This document shows positions 48,557 to 61,679 of a DNA stretch of 64,000 nucleotides, piece by piece. The stretch's first letter is position 1; each line of letters starts with the position of its first letter. This DNA is from Melampsora larici-populina 98AG31 (Eukaryota; Basidiomycota; Pucciniomycetes; Pucciniales; Melampsoraceae). The translations under genes and the position numbers were made by a program. The DNA is taken from assembly GCF_000204055.1 (NCBI RefSeq), contig NW_006768773.1:837879-901878 (forward strand), read 5' to 3'. The notes under the pieces were generated by a model, which was given only the letters and a program-made list of their open reading frames with translations, did not search any database and was not told where the DNA came from.

Positions 48557-50629
48557 TCAGAAGATGTGATGCTCCCGATGGTGCCTCATTGCTTCCTGCA
48601 AAGAAGCTAGATGTAGTGCACATGTACGGACGGTTTGACCATCCACGGTAGCCAGAAAGGTGTGAAGCGCGTAGACCAAGGTGAAGTCAATATTGTCAGA
48701 ACTAGGAATCGACTTAATCCTTTCAATATTCCTCCTCTTCTCAATCGATTTCCTCACCGCACTATAATGTTCATCCAACAAACTGGCCTGATTGTTTAAA
48801 ACTTCTTTCCCTGCTTTTGATTCCACCAAACACCATCCAAACCCATCTGCCAAAGTGACCAAAGAACCAATAGCCAAACCAGTTTCAGCAACACTCAAGT
48901 TTCTTAACCCATCTGCCAACTTATTTAACCCATTTGATAAACTTGGATGACATTCAGTAGTGGAAAAAGAAATGAATTTTGTGGAAAGGTCTTGATGAGC
49001 CGAAGATAAGGTTTGAGTCACTCTTGCTAAACTTTTGACTTTACTCACTACACTTCCTAATCGATCTTCTAATAATCTTAACTGTAATTTAGCATTCGAT
49101 AACTCATCTTCTTCTACAATCGATACAATCATCTCTGGCTTGCCTGTGAACCCATTCACATTGTAGAAGATCTCTTCCGGTAGGTAAGCTTGAAGAAGTT
49201 GATGATTTATAATGAGATGATAATGGATTGAATGACCCGAACCCTCCGCTCGGATGACTCATCAGGTTTTGTTTTGATTGCGTTTGGGGTGTGTACCCGA
49301 AATTGGATTCTAGAAAGATTTGTAGCTCGTCATCGGTTCGTAAGGATTGGTCTTGTAGTAATCTATCAAAGAATTGTTGAAAGGCTGAGGCTACTAATCT
49401 ATCATTGTCTGCTGGATTAGGTGCTGATGTACTATTTTCATCAAAATCCAAAATCAAAACCAATCCAAAAATTCAGTTTCAGTTTCTTTTTCAGTTTCTT
49501 TTCTTTTTGTTTCAAGTTTTTTTTGTTGGTTTTTTGGATTTTTTTTGAAGAGAATTTAATAACTTAACTTTGGAAATGGAATAGGTGGTACAATCGTATG
49601 AGGATTATTAGCTGAAATCGAATCATAAAATAATAAAAATTCACAATAAGATCTTGGGATATCAGAACAATGACCTGATCAATTTGTAATTAAATTTCTA
49701 AAAAAATCCAAACCCACACAAAAAAAACAATATCAAATTAGTTTCTTTGTTGTTTGCAATTGGTTTTTTTTGGATGAGAGGTTTACCCATGCATCAAATT
49801 TGATGTATAGATCACGACGGTTTCTTTCGACCTTAGAAACACAAATTCTAGTACTTGGTTCTTTTGATTTGGTTTGAGTTTGGTTTGAAGTTGAAGATGA
49901 GTTTGGGTTTGGATTAGAAGAAGAAGTTAAAGATTGATCAATCAAAGAAGGTCGACGATGTTTTTCTCTAGTAGGACTATGAGGTTCTCTACTGAGTTGA
50001 GAAGTAGAATGAAATCTTTGAGAAGTAGCCGAAGTAGGACTCAAGCTAGAATGAGGTTGATGATAGAGTGATCGGTTTGAGATTTGATGATTTGATGGTG
50101 ATAGTGATGGTGGTGACTTTGATCGATTTGGCCATATGATAGATTGGGATTGAGATTGAGATGGTGGATTGATTGAGTTTGGTTTTGAGAATGGTGAAGT
50201 AGGCCAGTTTTGATTACAATTTAGATGAGTTGGAGTGATATGATGATGATGACTAACTAAGACTGATAGATGTGGTTGTGGTTGTGGGTGTGGTTGTGTT
50301 TGATTGAATGAGTTACTGTTTAATGGATCCATCCTTCAAATCAAATCAAAATCAAAGTAGTGGTAGTGGTAGTGGCAGTGCTGCTGCCTTTGTTGCCTTT
50401 GCTGAATGAGTTGCTGTTGTTGTTGATGTTGGAGAGCACTATGAGGATCCGTCATATACAACTCATCATCTTCATCCGCGTGATCATCATCAGAATGAGA
50501 ATTCTGTCCAAGATTGACTGATTGCGTAACTTGAGAAGCAACTGAAGTATAATGTTGGTTTCCTGCATAATAATATTGCGGTTCGTGGTCATTGGATTGG
50601 ATAGGTTTCTGAGAAGTTGTAGATGCCAT
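48557..50629 (-). CDS. VPS17: Vps17-like sorting nexin (retromer subunit)
   Basis: Likely start MASTTSQKPIQ at 50629, or MDPLNSNSFNQ at 50332 if the first Gln-rich piece is separate. The long low-complexity Ser/Pro/His N-terminus leads to the PX domain: RICVSKVERNRRDLYIKFDA, SDIPRSYCEFLLFYDSI, NPHTIVPPIPFPK, DNDRLVASAFQQFFDRLL and IFLESNFGYTP. The BAR-like part follows (EEDELSNAKLQLRLLEDRLG, SLARVTQTLSSAHQDLSTKF, ending HHREHHIF). The phrase ERNRRDLYIKFD and the PX-BAR layout fit Vps17, partner of Vps5 in the membrane-binding retromer dimer that returns receptors from endosome to Golgi. Exon boundaries near 49785-49680 and 49150-49250 do not join in frame with obvious GT-AG sites; a small exon may be missed there. 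The gene ends convergently toward Sec61-beta and lies 75 bp downstream of uS7m. Confidence 0.82.
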
Positions 50630-50703
50630 TGAATCAAGCGTAAAGAAAGTTTATTGTGTCAAGATGTCGCAAATCAGGATGTGATGTTGTAAAGCTTCTA
50701 CGC

Positions 50704-51615
50704 TCAAGTGACCCGGGTCCTCAAGTTCACTTGATTTGCAAACGCTAGTTGATGTTGTTCTGCTTTGAGCTTCAGCACTTCAGATGTCTAGTTGAGCAAA
50801 TAAAGAGGCAAGTGTTGATGAGTATGTCAAACCCTTTCACCAATCTGGGGGTCCAAAGCATTCTACGAGCGCAGTATATCAAGGATAGAAGAAAGATAAG
50901 ATCACATACCCCGTTCAGGCCAGTGATGACCTCCATTGCCAATTGTTCACCAAATTTTTTCCCCGGTCTTCTTTCACTCTGTTTGACCATCCAAAGAATC
51001 CCTTTCCTGAGTCTCTGACGTTCCTGCAGAGCGACAGGAACAGTAGTAACCTTGATCCTCTTCTGTTCAGTACGTGTCAAGACCATTGCACTAGCCAGTT
51101 CTACAGCCTTGGTCAGGAGTGTAGGAGGTTCTTGGTTGGTAATCAATCAAAGATGAGATAATAAGATCACACAAGGTTTTTGAGCAATCGTTCGTTGTCC
51201 TTTACACATCAAGAGTCCAGTGATATAGCTAAGTAAAGGATGTTCTAACAGTGGTACGCTCACTGGCGGATCTCGGAATGACATTAATGCGGTGACATCT
51301 TCAGGGGGTGGAAAAGGGGGTGGTGGTCCGTATACTGGTAATAGACGTGCTCTTGGATGTCGGCCTAGTGTTGATGAAGTATTTTGAATACATTCTGGAA
51401 ATTAAACAAAAATACAGTGTGTTTCTCAGATGCTTATTCGAATAAGATATTTTCCTCTAGTTCATAGACCCACCCAAAGAATTAGTATGAAATTGTTTGC
51501 ATGTGACATGTTTAGTGGCAATCAATTGAGGTAAACTTGATCGGGGTAGTTTTCGTAGGGATTTGGTCGAAAGTGTTGTGATAGGCTTCAGACAAGACGT
51601 AAAGGAGAAGGACAT
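50704..51615 (-). CDS. Mitochondrial small-subunit ribosomal protein uS7m
   Basis: Exons 51615-51474, 51394-50911 and 50787-50704. N-terminal presequence MSFSFTSCLKPITTLSTKSL (Ser/Lys/Arg-rich). uS7 core: LLSYITGLLMCKGQRTIAQK, EPPTLLTKAVELASAMVLTR, KVTTVPVALQERQRLRKGIL, WMVKQSERRPGKKFGEQLA and MEVITGLNG. The last exon gives TSEVLKLKAEQHQLAFANQV. The protein binds the 3' domain of mitochondrial 12S-type rRNA. Oddity: exon 2 has one in-frame TGA (51147-51149), between VILLSHL and LITNQEPP, within a region that otherwise aligns well. A 42-nt GT-AG stretch could remove it but would be unusually short. Mutation, assembly error or a tiny intron are all possible. Confidence 0.85.
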
Positions 51616-53230
51616 GTTGATGAAGTTGAAGTTGAAGTTGAATGGCTTGAGCCGATGAAAATGAAATCTTTCTTTCGAGTTGATTTCAGTCAGGATCAGT
51701 CCCGAGCTTGAAAGTTTCTGACAGGTTGTACCGAGGTAGCCCAAGCTGAGTAAAACCCAACACGGGGCTAGCTTGACAAAAGCCCAGCCAGCCACAGGTG
51801 TCCCCCGGATTATCAGGCGTCAAGGGATGCCGCTGAGGATGAGCTGAGGGGCTTAGATGAAGTGAGCAGATGGGCCAGCCCTCCCTCAGGCTTCTTTGCT
51901 AAGGAATGTTTCCTGAGGGAGGCCTGACTCATCTCCTCAGTTTCTGTTAATCACATAATGAGCTGACAAGCAGAAAGAAAAGGGAAACAAATGGGAAACA
52001 AATGGGAACAAAACAGGAAAATTTCAACGCTCACATAGTTGTGAGCATCAATTTTTGCCCCTGTGCATGATCATCATCAAGTACAGTTCACATAAAAAAT
52101 TACAAGAGGCTTAATGGCAGCAACATGCCAATTTAAGCCGCTCAGAGTATCAGCTGCACAGATCTTGAGCAATTGCAGGTGCAACACAACTGTTGTGCAA
52201 CACAATGTCATTGTGAATGCTCCTCAAGAAAGAAGTATAATTATGAGGAGAAACTCCTCTGCTATAGTCAGATCCCATGAAAAGGTGGCTGTAAATACTT
52301 TGATATCATAGAGACATGCATGTTATACAAACAACAATACGAAATTGAGAGTTAAAGCGGAATCTGAAGATGTGAGTGACATTTATGGAAGGCCATGTGA
52401 GGGCACTGGACCTATCGACCCATGCTGATGATATGAGCTCACTTCCTTCCCGGCGCAACGCATGTGTCACCGGCTTGGCGGGGAGTAAGAACCACAAGTT
52501 GACAAAACCAAAAGACTTTGAATTTGAAGGCTCACATCGTTAATTAGACCGGTTAACTAGCGAGCTGAATCCGTGTACTTTGTGTCGCTAGTGGCATGAT
52601 TGGCATTTGAGCCTAAGGATAAATTCCGAGAACCCTTAAGCGTCAAATGATCCGCCTTCCTCTCTCTCATGATCGAGGCGACGAGGGAATAGAATACCAC
52701 TTGTATCAAGAATTATCCGATGTTGCCTGAGTAAACGCGTGCCTGGCTGAGCAGAGACTGATGATTCGAGGTTCGAAAGCTTTTGAATGTTTGGCTCTTG
52801 AACCACAAATTGGTGACGTGGATTATTTTGATCCTTTTCGATATAAACCCGAAAATCTATGAGGAAGAGGGTGGATTTTGTGTGCTGCTTACGCCTTCCT
52901 GCCAGATACGATGGTGTTTTGATTGAATTTGAGACTCAGAGCATCTTTGAAGAAATTTGATAAACTCGGAATTCCAACTTGAGGTTGCCTTGAAATGTTA
53001 TTCTGATCGCAAGAGATGTCACTAGGCTATCACAGTAGTGCTTCATTTCACACTCTTGGCATTCATCTCGAATAGCAAATCAACATTGACACCATCACCA
53101 TTACCATTACCATCACCATCAACTACAATATCAGACAACATCAACATCAATTTGATCATATCTTTCAATCGCCCAAACGGGTTAGATTAGACAGTCTCTC
53201 AAAGTCATCAAACGTGTTCAGTAAGCGAAG
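51616..53230. other. Spacer with repeat remnants
   Basis: The segment 51840-52070 resembles degraded mobile DNA and contains the inverted match of 47122-47159. The stretch 53090-53135 is a CATCACCATTAC-type microsatellite, probably in the promoter/leader of the next gene. No gene recognised. Confidence 0.5.
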
Positions 53231-56200
53231 ATGTTACGCAACTATCAAACAAAAGCAATGTTTTCAGATCCTACTGCAGATGTTGGTGTTGATCTTGTCT
53301 CATTATCATAGAAGTGATGCTGATGTCATTTCCTATTTTGACAGTCCATATTTCGGAATGTTTTTGGATTACCAGATGATCAACATCCGTTGGTCGAGAT
53401 CAACGCAGTCTTCAGTTTACAATCAAAACCAGATGTCTATGTATGTCCATCTAAGATAATATTCTCAACTCAACTCAGATACTTATGTCCATTTTTGACT
53501 TGTTGGTCTAGCCAGGAAAACTTTCATTAACAGCCAATTACTTGACATTTGTTTCTGTCGACCGACGTACTTGTCGATTCTCTTTACCATTGGCCACCAT
53601 AAGAAGAGTAGAGCGTCTTTCCAATGGACAAATTAATGGATTTGGGTCTGGAGTCTTTGCTCTCTCTCTAGTCGTCTGGCATGATGAGATGAAATTCGTT
53701 AGTGATCTTCCATACATCAATTCACACCCATAAATGCATTACTAATCTCGTTTCGCCTTTATTCCTTGAGTTATTCTAGATTGTACAACTCAATGGACTA
53801 AGACCAAGTTGTGAAACATTCTGCGGAATTCTTAGAACTCAATTAAAACTAGCGATTCCAGAGATGAAAAACTTAAAATCATTTGTATCAACATTTTATA
53901 CTGAACATTTATTATCTTCAAATTCAGAAGAAGATGGTAAATTTTCTACTGGTGATGGAATTGGAAATGGTTATCATGCAGGATTAGGTGCTATTTATAA
54001 GTATCCTGGTGATGCACGAAAATTGAGGGAAAAGAGTAAAGTTAAACTCTGGAAAGAGTACCTCACGCGTATGTATACTTTTGCTTCTATCCTACTACAC
54101 AAGCAAAGAGTTAACGTTCATTGTATCTCTTGGTAGAAAATGGTCGAAATTTGACTCTCATCAAATTGCCAACCTTTATTCGTTTGTTCCAAGTTGGATT
54201 ACCCAACAAACTTCGTGGCGAAATGTGGGAAGTAGCCACCGGATCAATATACCTAAGAATGAAACAATGTGGCGAATATGAACGAATATTGAATGATATT
54301 CAGTTAAACAAAAAGAGCAAGCTTAACTTTAGCTTAGATGAAATTGAGAAAGACCTTAATCGAAGTCTTCCTGAATATCCTGCTTATCAAAATGAAAAAG
54401 GTATTGACACTTTAAGAAATGTTTTATCAGCTTATGCGTGGAAGAATCCAAGACTTGGATACTGTCAAGCCATGAATGTAAGTTTTGTTTATATAACTAC
54501 TCTTTACTCTATACAACAAAATTGATTTGGTTTCTCTGTTGAGATATGGTAGATCGTGGTAGCAGCTTTGTTGATCTACACAAGCGAAGAACAATGCTTC
54601 TACTTGCTCTCAATCTTATGTGATCAAATCCTACCCTCCTATTACACACCAACTATGGCAGGCACTATACTCGATCAAAAAGTATTCGAACATCTAGCTG
54701 AAAAGACTTTACCGATGCTTTCGCAGTACTTCAAATCCAAAGAAATCCAATTAAGTCTGGCTAGTCTGCCATGGTTTTTATCATTGTATCTTGCTTCCAT
54801 GCCATTGGTATTTGCATTCAGGATAGTGGACTGCGTATTGTTATTTGGTCCTAGGGTTCGTGTTACCAAATTTGATAACTCTCTTGACTCCATAACATGC
54901 TTATATTCACATTGTTTGTAATTTCCGATACCACAGGTGTTGTTTCAAATCGGGTAAGTTCCCACTTACAAATCATTCGAAGTCAGGGACATTTTGCTTA
55001 GCTTTTGTATGCATAAATCAAAAAAACAACCTCTACTCACCAATTCTTCAACTCGCAGTTTGTGTAAGGCACTTTTTGCATTTCGTTTGAGCAGCTTGCT
55101 AGTCTTAACTGACGTTACTTTACTGATATCCGAACTTGATCAGCGATCTTGAAGATCAATGGTCCCAAACTGCTCAAAATCACAGATGACGGAGGACTTA
55201 TCAGGTAAATTGATTCTTTGAGCGTACGCGAGACTTTCAGCAGCTGATTGTAAGTATCAATTCGCCACAGCACGATCCGAGCCTACTTCGCCTCATTAGG
55301 TGACTCGGCATATCCTTCTTCCCCGGTGAACTCAAAAGAACACGCAATTACCCACTTTCAGATCTTACTTGTAACAGCCTTTCGTGAATTTGGTAACATC
55401 ATCACAGATGACTCTATTCAAGCAATCCGTAAGAAATATCGCAATGAAGTAGTACATTCGATTGAGAATTTCTCCAAGCGCACTAGTCTACGTAATTTGA
55501 AGGACGGGGGACGACTGTCGACTGAAGAGTTGGGAAAGATATACGATCATTATCAATTGGCAATTTACAAGTGTCAAGCCAAACTTTCTACAGGAAATGA
55601 TGCTAATCCCAATGGGGTAGGAGCTGGCGATGGTCTTGCTAGCTTTTGGGAAAACGATGAAATTGACGGCAAGCTTGAACAGAGGATCACCCGAGCCACG
55701 TTTGGTATTTTTTTGGCTGATGTAGCGAGTTGGGCTCGAGATGAGACCCTAGTCAAATCGGTGGGATTTTTGGAAAGAGTTGAAAGAGTCGCAGTTGACC
55801 ACGAGTTGATTGATAGGTTTGTGCTCATCTGATTCATAACAATAGACTCTTGAGCTCAATGGGTTATCCTCAGGTTGTTTTTTGATTGGGACAAATCACG
55901 AAAAGGTTCTTTGTCGTTACAAGACGTCGTACACGGTATGGATCAACACTTGAACAATGATCTCATGGCGAATATTCAAGTATTTTTTGCTCTTCATGAT
56001 AATGACAAGGATGGATCTTTGAGTAAAGATGAGGTTCTACAGGTTTGCTTTTTTTAAACGTGTCATCCGGACTGTGCATATCACTGATACCGTTCTTTGA
56101 AGCTCTCTGAGTCTCTTTTGTTCATTTTTAGAAATGAGCCTGGTGATCAATATCTCGCTGGTAAGTGGGTTTCCGACGAGATCACCGGGGTACAGTTTTA

Positions 56201-57420
56201 CTTCATGTGTGCTGACCAATGATTTCTATAATGCTTCAGCTGTGTCAAAGTTGATGCAAAATGCATTTGAGTACGCTGATGCCCTTCAAGCAGACGGAAA
56301 GGGAAGTTATCAGGTCGACGAGAAAGCCGCCGAGAAAGAAAAACCAGCTACAGAAGTTGAGCTGAACGAAAAGACTTCCGCTCCGACCACAACTGAGGAT
56401 GCGAATGACCAATCAAAGATCTCTAATCCACATCGACCCTATTTAAGCTTGGCTACATTTCGAATGTGTGTATTGGCAGACGAATTACTAGAATCATTTT
56501 TCGAAACCGATTTCACCAATTCCTGGAAACTTACCTCCGACTTGGCCGTCACACCGACCTCATCTACTTTGATTAAGAATTCCAATATACTTACCGATCT
56601 AGTACCAGAATCTATCAATCAAAAAGCCGATGAATTCTTCAGTGGTCTCAAAAATCGATTCTTAACTGAAGACAATAAACATATGTTTTATAAATTTGCT
56701 GATGAGGTTGGAAAGAAGCTTGATATTCCTAAAGTGGATCAAAAGTTACCATCGATTGGAAAATTGGACAACGCGAGTCTCATGACACCTATCAGAGATC
56801 GTGAGAGTATCTTACCAACAAATATGATTTCGAACTTTTTTGGAGGTGGAAAGACTGGACAACCATCGACCAGTTCACCTTCCTCACCTGCTATTCGTAC
56901 TAAGGATTTAGGAAGTACTGGGGATCATGATAGTCACGTACCACCTTCACCTTTATCACATGCAGCTATGAGATCACCACCAGTGGAATTACGAACTCAA
57001 CAACCTCAAGCAGATCATCAAGAAAGTAATTCGAGTAGTGGTATACATGAAGAGAATCGTATGAAAAGACAATCTGTCCTACCACCACCACCACCTTTAA
57101 TCCAAAGAGCACAATCTATGTTAGTAGATAGACCACAATTTGAAATAGATAATCCAGTAGAAGAAGAAGAAATTGAAGATGATGAATTGATTCCAGAAAG
57201 TTCAGAATTAAGTGAAATCAACAGTACTAATAAAAATAGTCAAAATGAAAAGAAATCAAACAAAGAAGTTCAAGATGAAGAAGAAGATTTGATGGCTGAA
57301 GTGGATCAGTTTTTGGCTAATGGTGATGAAGAAGTAGATCTCAATAATCTTAATGATGATGATGATGGATTGAATGATGATGATCGTGAACTTGAAGAAG
57401 CTCAAAAATTGATTTCTTAA
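53231..57420 (+). CDS. GRAM-TBC-EF-hand Rab GTPase-activating protein
   Basis: ATG at 53231 (MLRNYQTKAMFSDPTADVGV). GRAM: FRNVFGLPDDQHPLVEINAV, PGKLSLTANYLTFVSVDRRT, LPLATIRRVERL and VFALSLVVWH. TBC: VGLPNKLRGEMWEVATGS, IEKDLNRSLPEYPAYQ, GIDTLRNVLSAYAWKNPRLG then YCQAMN; this contains the IxxDxxR-like (here IEKDLNR) and YxQ finger motifs. Next are AGTILDQKVFEHLAEKTLPM and LASLPWFLSLYLASMPLVFA. Two EF-hand loops follow: DWDKSRKGSLSL and DNDKDGSLSKDE. The long acidic tail has PPPPPLIQRAQSM and ends LEEAQKLIS (stop 57418-57420). This is the TBC1D8/9-type layout. TBC proteins switch off Rab GTPases through Arg and Gln fingers. The exon 1/2 junction (53290-53344) is ambiguous; ~54900-55300 holds several tiny exons. 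Confidence 0.88.
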
Positions 57421-60265
57421 AACCAATCTTTGTTTTCTTCATTTTTTTCTTTTCATTTGACTTCATTTTATCAACAAAACATTGATAGCATACATTTCAT
57501 TTTTTTCACATTGTCACTACATCCTTATCTCTCGTGTGAATGTATAATATAAGTTTTGTTTTGTTTTTGTTTCTTCCTTCTTTAAGGGCCTTATCCCATC
57601 GTTTTGTTTGATTAATGTAATTATGCTTTTTTTGCTGGGTTTTGATGATTGAAGATCAACAGTTCCTGAGAACCTTTTAAAGGAATCAGATTAATCATCG
57701 CTTGTGTACTTCCCATAACAAAGCCATGCACCCAAAGTCACAACAGCACCTGTATAATTCCATGAAAATATGGGATGAGTGACAAACATGGTAGGCCTGG
57801 TATGTACCCAGTCAAAGCCAATGAAGAATGTGGATCCTTGCTTCACTAGTACATAAAATGATCAGTGTGTCAACAGTTAAACTTGGAAGCTGGCACCCAG
57901 ACATTCCCACACAAGGTCCACCCTCAGCTTACTGAGACTTGAGCAGGCTGAGCATGGAACACCAATGAATTGCCATTCACAAAAAACATTTTTTGGATCA
58001 GTCATGGACCAATGTTTCAATAAAATCATAATCCGTAAGACTTTGAAGTTAAGCCAAATAATAATTTTTCTGTAATTCAAATGCAATGAGTTCTAACTTG
58101 TTTAAATGTTGTGTATCTTGAATACAATTGTGTATCTAGAAAGCCTTATCTCATGCAGATTGAAAGGAGATGTGCTGTGACTTGTTTATGTTATTGGGTA
58201 TCACCTGGTTATTTTGAATGGGGTATCTGGTGTCTGAAAACCCTTATCTTGTCAATCATGATGAAGCAATGCATCAAGAGACAAAAATAACCCTAGTAGA
58301 AAAATTTGGGAAGACAGGTTTCAAAAGATCTCTGCAGGAAAGGCTGGCCACAATGTAAAAGACTCCATCTCTTCCACTAAAAAAGGATAAATAATTGTGT
58401 TCAGCTTGATTCCCACTTGATATCTTTATATTATTCACAATTTGAATCAGCTTGTGCTCTATTCAATATGTTGACAAAACTTTTATGGACTTTATTTCAC
58501 ATATCAATGGTTTTTTCAAGACTGGCTGATCTGTTATTAGATGTTGGCCAACATCGCCCAGGTGACTTTTGAGACGCAATCAGAAATCACATGTGGTTCA
58601 GTAACTTATTCTGGAATCTAGCGATATATACAGCAGAATCCAAGATTGCTGTTGACAGCTTCTATGAGAATGTTGTAGACGGAGTGCAATGTGATCCTGA
58701 AGCTCTGTACAATCTCATTTCTGAAGATGCATCTATAGATTGGAATGGTACACCAACTGGTGTCATGGGTGAGGTTTTCTAGATTGTAAAGAACATGATA
58801 AAATAACCCAAGTGAGGACCAAACTAATGATATAATCATTGCACTTGTTAAACATCAATACTCATTTGATAGTATTTGTTCATTGTGCTGCCCAAAGAAT
58901 CTTCAAAGCCCCAAACGCTCACATACTTGAAAAAAGTAAGCCCAAAATATATAATTTGGATGACATCAAAATCATTGAAGAGTGTTTTTAATATTGATTT
59001 TACTAACATAGCTGAGTATGAGATAATGGAATATCTTTTTGTCAGATGGAAAGGTGGTGAATATGACCTTAGTATTCTTTTTGACAAGAACAAAATGAGG
59101 ATTCAAAATGTGGTCTTCAAAAAAGTCATTGATTTCTGCACATAAACCTTTATGAATACTTCATGACAGTTGGGACAAATGGAATATGTTGTGGTAAACA
59201 TTAATTCAATTTGAATATGAATGGTACTACAAAAATCGTTTTCAGAGCAAGTTGTAGGGTGGAACACAAGCTACAGGACAGCATACTCTAAGGTCCTGTG
59301 GCTGTCCTCAGTAATGGTTGTTTTAGAGAATCTTTCTTGGAATATAATTCAAAATGGGATCTTTTCTCTCTGTAACATATGTTGATCTAAGATTTGAAGG
59401 ATAAGGAGGCCAAATTGATATTATATGTGACAAGATGACTTGAATAAAACCATACATGTGTGTTCTGATTTTGGGTAGGCTCAGTTTGAGTTGGGTCAAG
59501 TAGATACCTCAATGCTCACCTGAATCCAGATGAGTCACATAAGTGTGTGGTGAGGAGAAGTTTGTTTTAATTGGAGCCCTTTTTCATCAAGTATGTGTTA
59601 GCATCAAGAGAAGAGTGGGGATGTGACAGTCTGACAAAGAGAAAAAAAGGCAAAAAGAAGAAAAGATGATGTGCACAAATATATTGACTGAAGAAAAGTT
59701 TATTTGGCAAGCATCATGATCAATGTTATAGAGGGTAATTGATGGTCTGACCAAGGAAAACAAGAAACAAATGGATAAAAGAGGCAGGAAACACACAAAA
59801 ATGATGGACCAGATGGGCAGAGGGAGTAGTAAATCACCTGGAAGTCCTTTAAGGTTGATAGGCAATACCAATGCATACACTCACTATGGCAGAAGTAAAG
59901 CCTTCATTCAATTGCCCAGGAAATAGATAAACCAAAAAAGTCCCACTCATTATGAGCTGCAATGTCAAGCTCAAGAAAGGGACAAACATATCAGGTCAAA
60001 CAAAACCAGGAAAGCTGTTAAGGCTTCTTGCCCAAATTGCCTTATGAATCATTTTTTTTACAATTTCAACTTTCTCTGGCCAAAAAGAAAAATCATTTTG
60101 CCTTACTTTTTGCTACAACCTAACATGTGTGTACCATAAAATGAATTGTTTTGGAAATAAACAGGAAACTTGGTGTTTAAGTTGTACACTGAATTTCAAC
60201 TTTAAGACATGGAGCAGTCCAAATTACTTGATTTTCAACTTTGAACCCTGAAAGACTTTTATATA
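57421..60265. other. AT-rich gene-poor stretch
   Basis: The first ~180 bp are the presumed 3' end of the TBC gene (T-rich, ATAATATAAG). The rest holds only short frames (e.g. 58591-58782, 58876-59145) without known domains. Probably old repeat DNA. Confidence 0.5.
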
Positions 60266-61679
60266 TCTACTATAATAATAAATCAAAAGGTCCTTCGTTT
60301 AAAAAAAATGCCTCGACACTCTCATAATATTGTTGCCTCCTGAAGCCCACCTATTACCCTGATGCGCCACCTTGGCTATGCCCACCCGCGCCTTTACTAC
60401 GTGCCCAAGAACAAGCTCCTTGCCATGCAATCTATTTCTATTGCACCGCAGCATTACTCAATCTGCGCTCTGCTCTATGGCACTCTGAATCATACCACTC
60501 TAATGCTTCAATTCAGTGTCACGTTAGAAAAACGGCTTCAACACTTGTTCTCCCCAGAGTTTCTCAAGTTCCTTATGTTCCGAGCACGCAAACGTTGCAC
60601 CCACTGTATCACCCCATATACAACGAGCTCAATCAACACGACTTTGAGATGGAAGTCTGGGTAAACACTACCTAAACATATTTTCATAACAACTTAGCAC
60701 TCATGAATCAGCATGCCATGCGGTTACATTCGCTATTCTATTCTTCTTCACTATCCAACACAAAATCTAATAAACCGCAAAAGAAAACACACTGTCCCAC
60801 TAGCATTACACAGAGCTACGCTATACGCATTCAAAAAACAAACAACTACCAATCACCACCGTAATAACTATCGAATGCTCCAGCGTCCTCCGTCTGATCG
60901 ACGACAATCGTATAACAGCAGCCGAGTACATATCTCCATGTCGTTCATGAAAGTACCGAGATCAATTCGTTCCCTTCAATTCGAGAAAGAAGCTCGACGC
61001 TTGCGTACTTGCGTCGGGGGAATGACGGTCGCTTCTACATTGGCACCTCGAAGCTACTCAAAGTCAGTACAGGCCCTTAGCGTAACTAGACGAAGCTTAC
61101 TTCTACAACCCAATTCCGACTACGATGGACATATCCAATGACTACACCTCGCAAGTTGACAATATTTCCGACAGTAAACACCGCTTCCCCAAGTCTCGTT
61201 ACCAATTCTGCCGTCGCTTCATACGCAACAGTGAAATGTGCAGCACGCCCTAACTAAAACTCCGTTAGTATCAGAATGTCAGAACAATACGAAAGCCTCT
61301 TACACTTTCGTCCCACAGGTTGTGGAGTGCGATGATTATCCATCAATCGTAATCGCCCTCCGGAACGGTACATCGACTCATACGCACAACATGACCTCGA
61401 CTTTGTACCGATAAGATTGAAAGTGGCGCCGGAAGTTGAGACGCGTAACTACTTAGCTCTACCACCGATTCAGGCCTCACCATGATAATCGTATCGCGTT
61501 GCCGACTCCGTGCAAGAATTTCCCCAGTTAACCAAACGCAACGTCCAGCCGCAACCAAAGGAGCACTCTGTTGTGCATGCACGAAAACCATTGAATGGGT
61601 ACGTCTATTCACTCGAAGGAAAATAGGACTTTGATAGCACAGTCGAGTCCCTGGGCCACTGCACTGTCGAGGAACCTGA

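Noticed and set aside
50772..50910. C-terminal extension of the uS7m frame reading through the GTATGT donor
   Set aside because: The residues after ITGLNG do not resemble uS7, while splicing to 50787 gives a typical C-terminus.
61343..61612. Minus-strand 89-codon frame beside the CACTA element
   Set aside because: It has no ATG-supported start or known domain; the surrounding unit seems to read on the plus strand, so it is probably a shadow frame.
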